From: Paenibacillus taichungensis
GTDB taxonomy: Bacteria; Bacillota; Bacilli; Paenibacillales; Paenibacillaceae
Reading direction: 5' to 3'
DNA: 64,000 nt
Assembly (NCBI RefSeq): GCF_013359905.1
Contig: NZ_JABMCC010000115.1
Location: 310,001 to 374,000, forward strand
Below the pieces are notes generated by a model. It searched no databases. It saw only the letters and a program-made list of their open reading frames with translations, and was not told the DNA's origin. The position numbers and the translations under genes were made by a program. Below, piece after piece: positions 61,479-64,000 of this stretch. Each line of letters opens with the position of its first letter. Position 1 is the stretch's first letter.

Positions 61479-62395
61479 CGGTACTTCATTTATCGTGAGT
61501 ATCGAGCGTTTTAAACCGAACTTGTTTCATCTGGAGCAACACGTTCCAATTACCTGGAGCTTATTCAGTCCACCCGATTATCTCAAATTGACGAAGGTAA
61601 ACGGAAAATCATCTGGTCACCGGAGCCTGGCGGGCGTTATAGCTATCATTTGTGGGCACCAGAAATCCATTTTTTGAACGGAAAATGGTACATATACTAT
61701 ACGGCCAATGATGGGGGAGGGGACGATTCACGGCGGATTTGCGTGCTGGAGAATGAAAGCCCAAATCCCATGGATGGCGATTGGGTATGGAAGGGGCTCT
61801 GGACACTCCTGTCCCTGGTCTGGATGGTACCGTGCTGAAATTGAGTGCTCAATTCTATTTTCTGTACGCAGTCTACGGTCATTTTCCGGACTATGGGTCA
61901 GCGATCTATATTATGCGGATGTCTAATCCTTACACATTGACAGGTGACCATGTGCTGTTAACAGCTCCAACCTTTTCGTGGGAAAAGCAAGGCGGGATGG
62001 CGATTAATGAAGGCCCGGTTATGCTGCATCGAAATGGACGAGTCTTTCTGATTTTCTCGGCCAGCACAACCTGGACGGAAGATTATGCACTTGGCATGTT
62101 AACCATGAATGAAGAAGATGATCCAATGCTAGCTTCATCATGGACCAAATCCCCGCAGCCTGTTTTTTGGAAGAGTACGGAGAATGGTGTATATGCCACA
62201 GGGCACAACAGCTTTACTACATCACCGGATGGTCTGGAGGACTGGATCGTATTTCATGCTCTTCCGGCACCGGGTGCTGATACTGGTTTGCGGGCTACGC
62301 GCATTCAAAAATTTGAATGGAACAGGGATGGAACACCTGATTTTGGTGTGCCTTTCAGCGATGATCATGCGCTCCAAGTTCCATCGGGAGAGTAA
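61459..62395 (+). pseudogene. Frameshifted GH43 glycosidase (arabinofuranosidase type)
   Basis: GH43 motifs are found in successive frames. From about 61515: TELVSSGATRSNYLELIQST, then HLWAPEIHFLNGKWYIYYTAND. At the GGGG run 61793-61796 the frame shifts by one base, after which it continues ALDTPVPGLDGTVLKLSAQFYF, NEGPVMLHRNGRVFLIFSAS, YATGHNSFTTSPDG and ends TPDFGVPFSDD. Upstream, the matching frame has a stop at 61512-61514. The catalytic Asp region (family ADP motif near the N-terminus) is not recognisable. At least two lesions, so I call a pseudogene; the GGGG event alone could be a base error. The GH43 ancestor would be about 310 residues. Confidence 0.85.
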
Positions 62396-62657
62396 GACAT
62401 AAGACTTGAGAATAGGGGATAGGTATGCCTAAAGTTACAACTATTTTGTAATTAATAGCGAAGTAGATAAATGATTGGGTGAAAACGAATGCTTTCATTA
62501 GACAAAGAAAGTAATAATTATTTTGGCTTTAAACTGGATTTTTCCGCATTTTAACTATGTTTTAATGGTGTGACCTAGTGAATAATAGACTTTCCAATGC
62601 TGTTTGAATGAGATGTAAGCAAGAACACCAGATATATTTTGTTACAAGAAAATAAAT

Positions 62658-62671
62658 TGAAAACGTTGACA
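62658..62671. promoter_or_regulatory. Perfect CcpA cre site over the GH2 promoter
   Basis: TGAAAACGTTGACA matches TGWAANCGNTNWCA at every position. Its last six bases are the -35 hexamer TTGACA, so CcpA binding would block RNA polymerase. Confidence 0.8.
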
Positions 62672-62694
62672 TCTAATTATTGTGTAATTATACT
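62666..62694 (+). promoter_or_regulatory. Sigma-A promoter of GH2 gene
   Basis: A perfect TTGACA (62666-62671), a 17-bp spacer and TATACT (62689-62694), about 140 bp before the start codon. Confidence 0.85.
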
Positions 62695-62833
62695 TTGATT
62701 CAAATACAGAACAAATATTGCACCATTGTTGTGTCCACCATTCCAATACTGATGGTATACCCTTTCCTGCAAAAGTACTTTGTAAAAGGAGTATATATCG
62801 GTTCAATCAAAGGCTAATAGGAGTGATTTACGT

Positions 62834-64000
62834 ATGAATAAAGACAAGATGACATTGACACCACGACCGGAATATCCTCGTCCTCAGTGGGTACGTAACC
62901 ATTGGATCAATCTGAACGGAACTTGGCAGTTCGAAATGGATCATGGAAAAAGTGGAAAAGAACGGGGTTATGAACAGTCCGAACATGACCTCTCTGGGAC
63001 AATCACTGTTCCGTTCTGTCCAGAGAGTAAACTGTCCGGGGTGGGCTATACCGATTTTATGGCAGCAGTATGGTATAAACGCGAGTTCTCCATCCCGGAT
63101 GCCTGGATGAATGGGCGCATTTTGCTTCATTTTGGCGCTGTTGATTACGAAGCCGAGATCTGGGTCAATGGAAAAGCCGTTGGTAAACATCGGGGAGGCT
63201 ATTCGCCATTCCATTTTGATATCACATCCCATGTTTCGTCGGGAACGAATGTAGTCACGGTTTATGCGGAAGATGATGTGCGTTCAGGACTTCAGCCGCG
63301 AGGCAAACAGAGCGAACGCTTTCATTCACATGGCTGCGATTACACGCGGACGACCGGCATTTGGCAAACGGTGTGGCTGGAGCAAGTGCCAGAGGTGTAT
63401 CTCTCCGACATGAAAGTCGCGGCTGATCCGGATAATGCATGCGTGCACCTTGAAGTGAAAATATGCGGTAACACTGCTGGAGGAGAGCTGGCTGCAACAG
63501 CCCACTTTGACGGCAAGAATGTTGGATCGGCAACGGCGGTTATTCATGGACCTGCTGTGAAGCTTACCGTCCCATTATCCGAAATCCACTTATGGGAGCC
63601 GGGGCATGCCCAATTGTATGATTTGGAGTTGAAGCTGCATGGGCAGGATCAGACCATCGATACGGTAGGCTCGTATTTCGGACTGCGGACGGTAAGGTTG
63701 GATGGTATGGCATTTCGTATTAATGAGAAGTCTGTTTTTCAGCGGCTTGTGCTGGATCAGGGCTTTTACCCGGATGGCATCTACACGGCACCTAGCGACG
63801 AAGATCTGCGCAAAGACATCGAGATTTCCATGGGGCTTGGCTTTAATGGAGCGAGATTGCACGAAAAGATGTTTGAGCCGCGTTTCCTGTATTGGGCTGA
63901 TCAGCTGGGTTATCTGGTATGGGGAGAACATGCCAACTGGGGACAGGATATTACAACGACCGAAAGCCTTGCCCGGTTTTTGCCAGAATGGATGGAAGGT
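62834..64000 (+). CDS. GH2 glycosidase (beta-galactosidase/glucuronidase family), 3' end cut by window
   Basis: An ORF open from ATG 62834 to the window end (389 codons). It starts MNKDKMTLTPRPEYPRPQWV, followed by WINLNGTWQFEMD (GH2 sugar-binding domain). Later motifs are VPFCPESKLSGVGYTDFMA, VWYKREFSIP, IWVNGKAVGKHRGGYSPFHF, then the Ig-like module and the beginning of the TIM barrel (GFYPDGIYTAPSDEDLRKDI, MGLGFNGARLHEKM). The catalytic Glu residues lie beyond the window. No signal peptide, so cytoplasmic. AGGAGTG lies eight bases before the ATG. Control by CcpA is expected from the cre over its promoter. Confidence 0.92.
   Translation, partial: MNKDKMTLTPRPEYPRPQWVRNHWINLNGTWQFEMDHGKSGKERGYEQSEHDLSGTITVPFCPESKLSGVGYTDFMAAVWYKREFSIPDAWMNGRILLHFGAVDYEAEIWVNGKAVGKHRGGYSPFHFDITSHVSSGTNVVTVYAEDDVRSGLQPRGKQSERFHSHGCDYTRTTGIWQTVWLEQVPEVYLSDMKVAADPDNACVHLEVKICGNTAGGELAATAHFDGKNVGSATAVIHGPAVKLTVPLSEIHLWEPGHAQLYDLELKLHGQDQTIDTVGSYFGLRTVRLDGMAFRINEKSVFQRLVLDQGFYPDGIYTAPSDEDLRKDIEISMGLGFNGARLHEKMFEPRFLYWADQLGYLVWGEHANWGQDITTTESLARFLPEWMEG

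Larger units (their letters stand above)
62396..62833. other. Regulatory region between GH43 remnant and GH2 gene
   Basis: About 440 AT-rich bases without a gene. The only clear content is the cre/promoter at 62658-62694. Between 62400 and 62650 I see no terminator-like hairpin and no ORF with a ribosome binding site. Confidence 0.5.

Overview
The window looks like chromosomal DNA of a Paenibacillus-type, low-to-mid GC, Gram-positive spore former. Evidence: strong AAGGAGG-type ribosome binding sites, many TTG/GTG starts, CgeB-like and YheC/YheD-like spore proteins, Lpl-type sugar ABC permeases, a bacillopeptidase F-like protease, an Lsa-type ABC-F protein and a TPP riboswitch driving tenA. 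I see no rRNA, tRNA, CRISPR array, prophage or insertion sequence. Most of the DNA is accessory metabolism: glycan breakdown, sugar uptake, efflux pumps and their regulators.

Layout. 1-9.6 kb: 3' part of a large-subunit catalase, a TrmB regulator with an MFS exporter, two sugar O-acetyltransferases, a ROK regulator, a decayed GH1 remnant, a macrolide-type glycosyltransferase without a normal start codon, a DUF3817 membrane protein, a small exported peptide and a thioredoxin-like protein. 9.7-15.9 kb: a LacI regulator and an ABC permease/permease/binding lipoprotein/GH30 operon; the same 16-bp palindrome lies before the regulator and before the operon. 15.9-18.8 kb: a short repeat protein divergent from a CgeB-like glycosyltransferase and a WbsX-family protein; both sides carry sigma-K-like -10 elements. 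18.8-23.1 kb: AraC regulator, GH29 fucosidase, secreted GH16 glucanase with a ricin-type lectin domain, and a DUF1232 remnant. 23.7-30 kb: 1732-residue secreted subtilase and a YheC/YheD ATP-grasp protein.

30-38.6 kb: two Gfo/Idh/MocA oxidoreductases around an AraC regulator, a GT2 enzyme, a pentapeptide-repeat protein, a small membrane protein, a divergent MFS pump/MerR pair with a classical 19-bp-spacer operator-promoter, and a GNAT enzyme. 38.6-43.4 kb: NAD-malic enzyme behind tandem palindromes and followed by a structured-RNA candidate, a 42-codon ORF, an ABC-F protein and a TetR regulator. 43.6-51 kb: a GT2/class III aminotransferase pair, then a dehydrogenase/MFS/DUF1349/HAD cluster with an AraC regulator. 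51-57.6 kb: FAD oxidoreductase and a coiled-coil protein, TPP riboswitch with tenA, GNAT, and a TetR/MFS/TetR efflux region. 57.6-64 kb: membrane proteins, a cytochrome P450, an ArsR-type regulator, a broken GH43 gene, and the start of a GH2 glycosidase under a perfect CcpA-type cre that overlaps the -35 box.

How it fits together. Most modules are local sugar-use cassettes in which a regulator (LacI, AraC, ROK, ArsR-type) sits beside a transporter and/or glycosidase, together suited to plant or fungal polysaccharides: beta-glucan (GH16, GH30), fucosides (GH29), arabinosides (GH43) and galactosides/glucuronides (GH2). cre-like sites before the LacI, GH16 and GH2 genes suggest carbon catabolite control. 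The least explained parts are the probable spore-surface glycosylation locus at 16-18.8 kb, the GT2/aminotransferase pair at 43.7-46.2 kb, the structured region after the malic enzyme gene, and several very small genes. All functions are read from sequence by eye; no database search was run.
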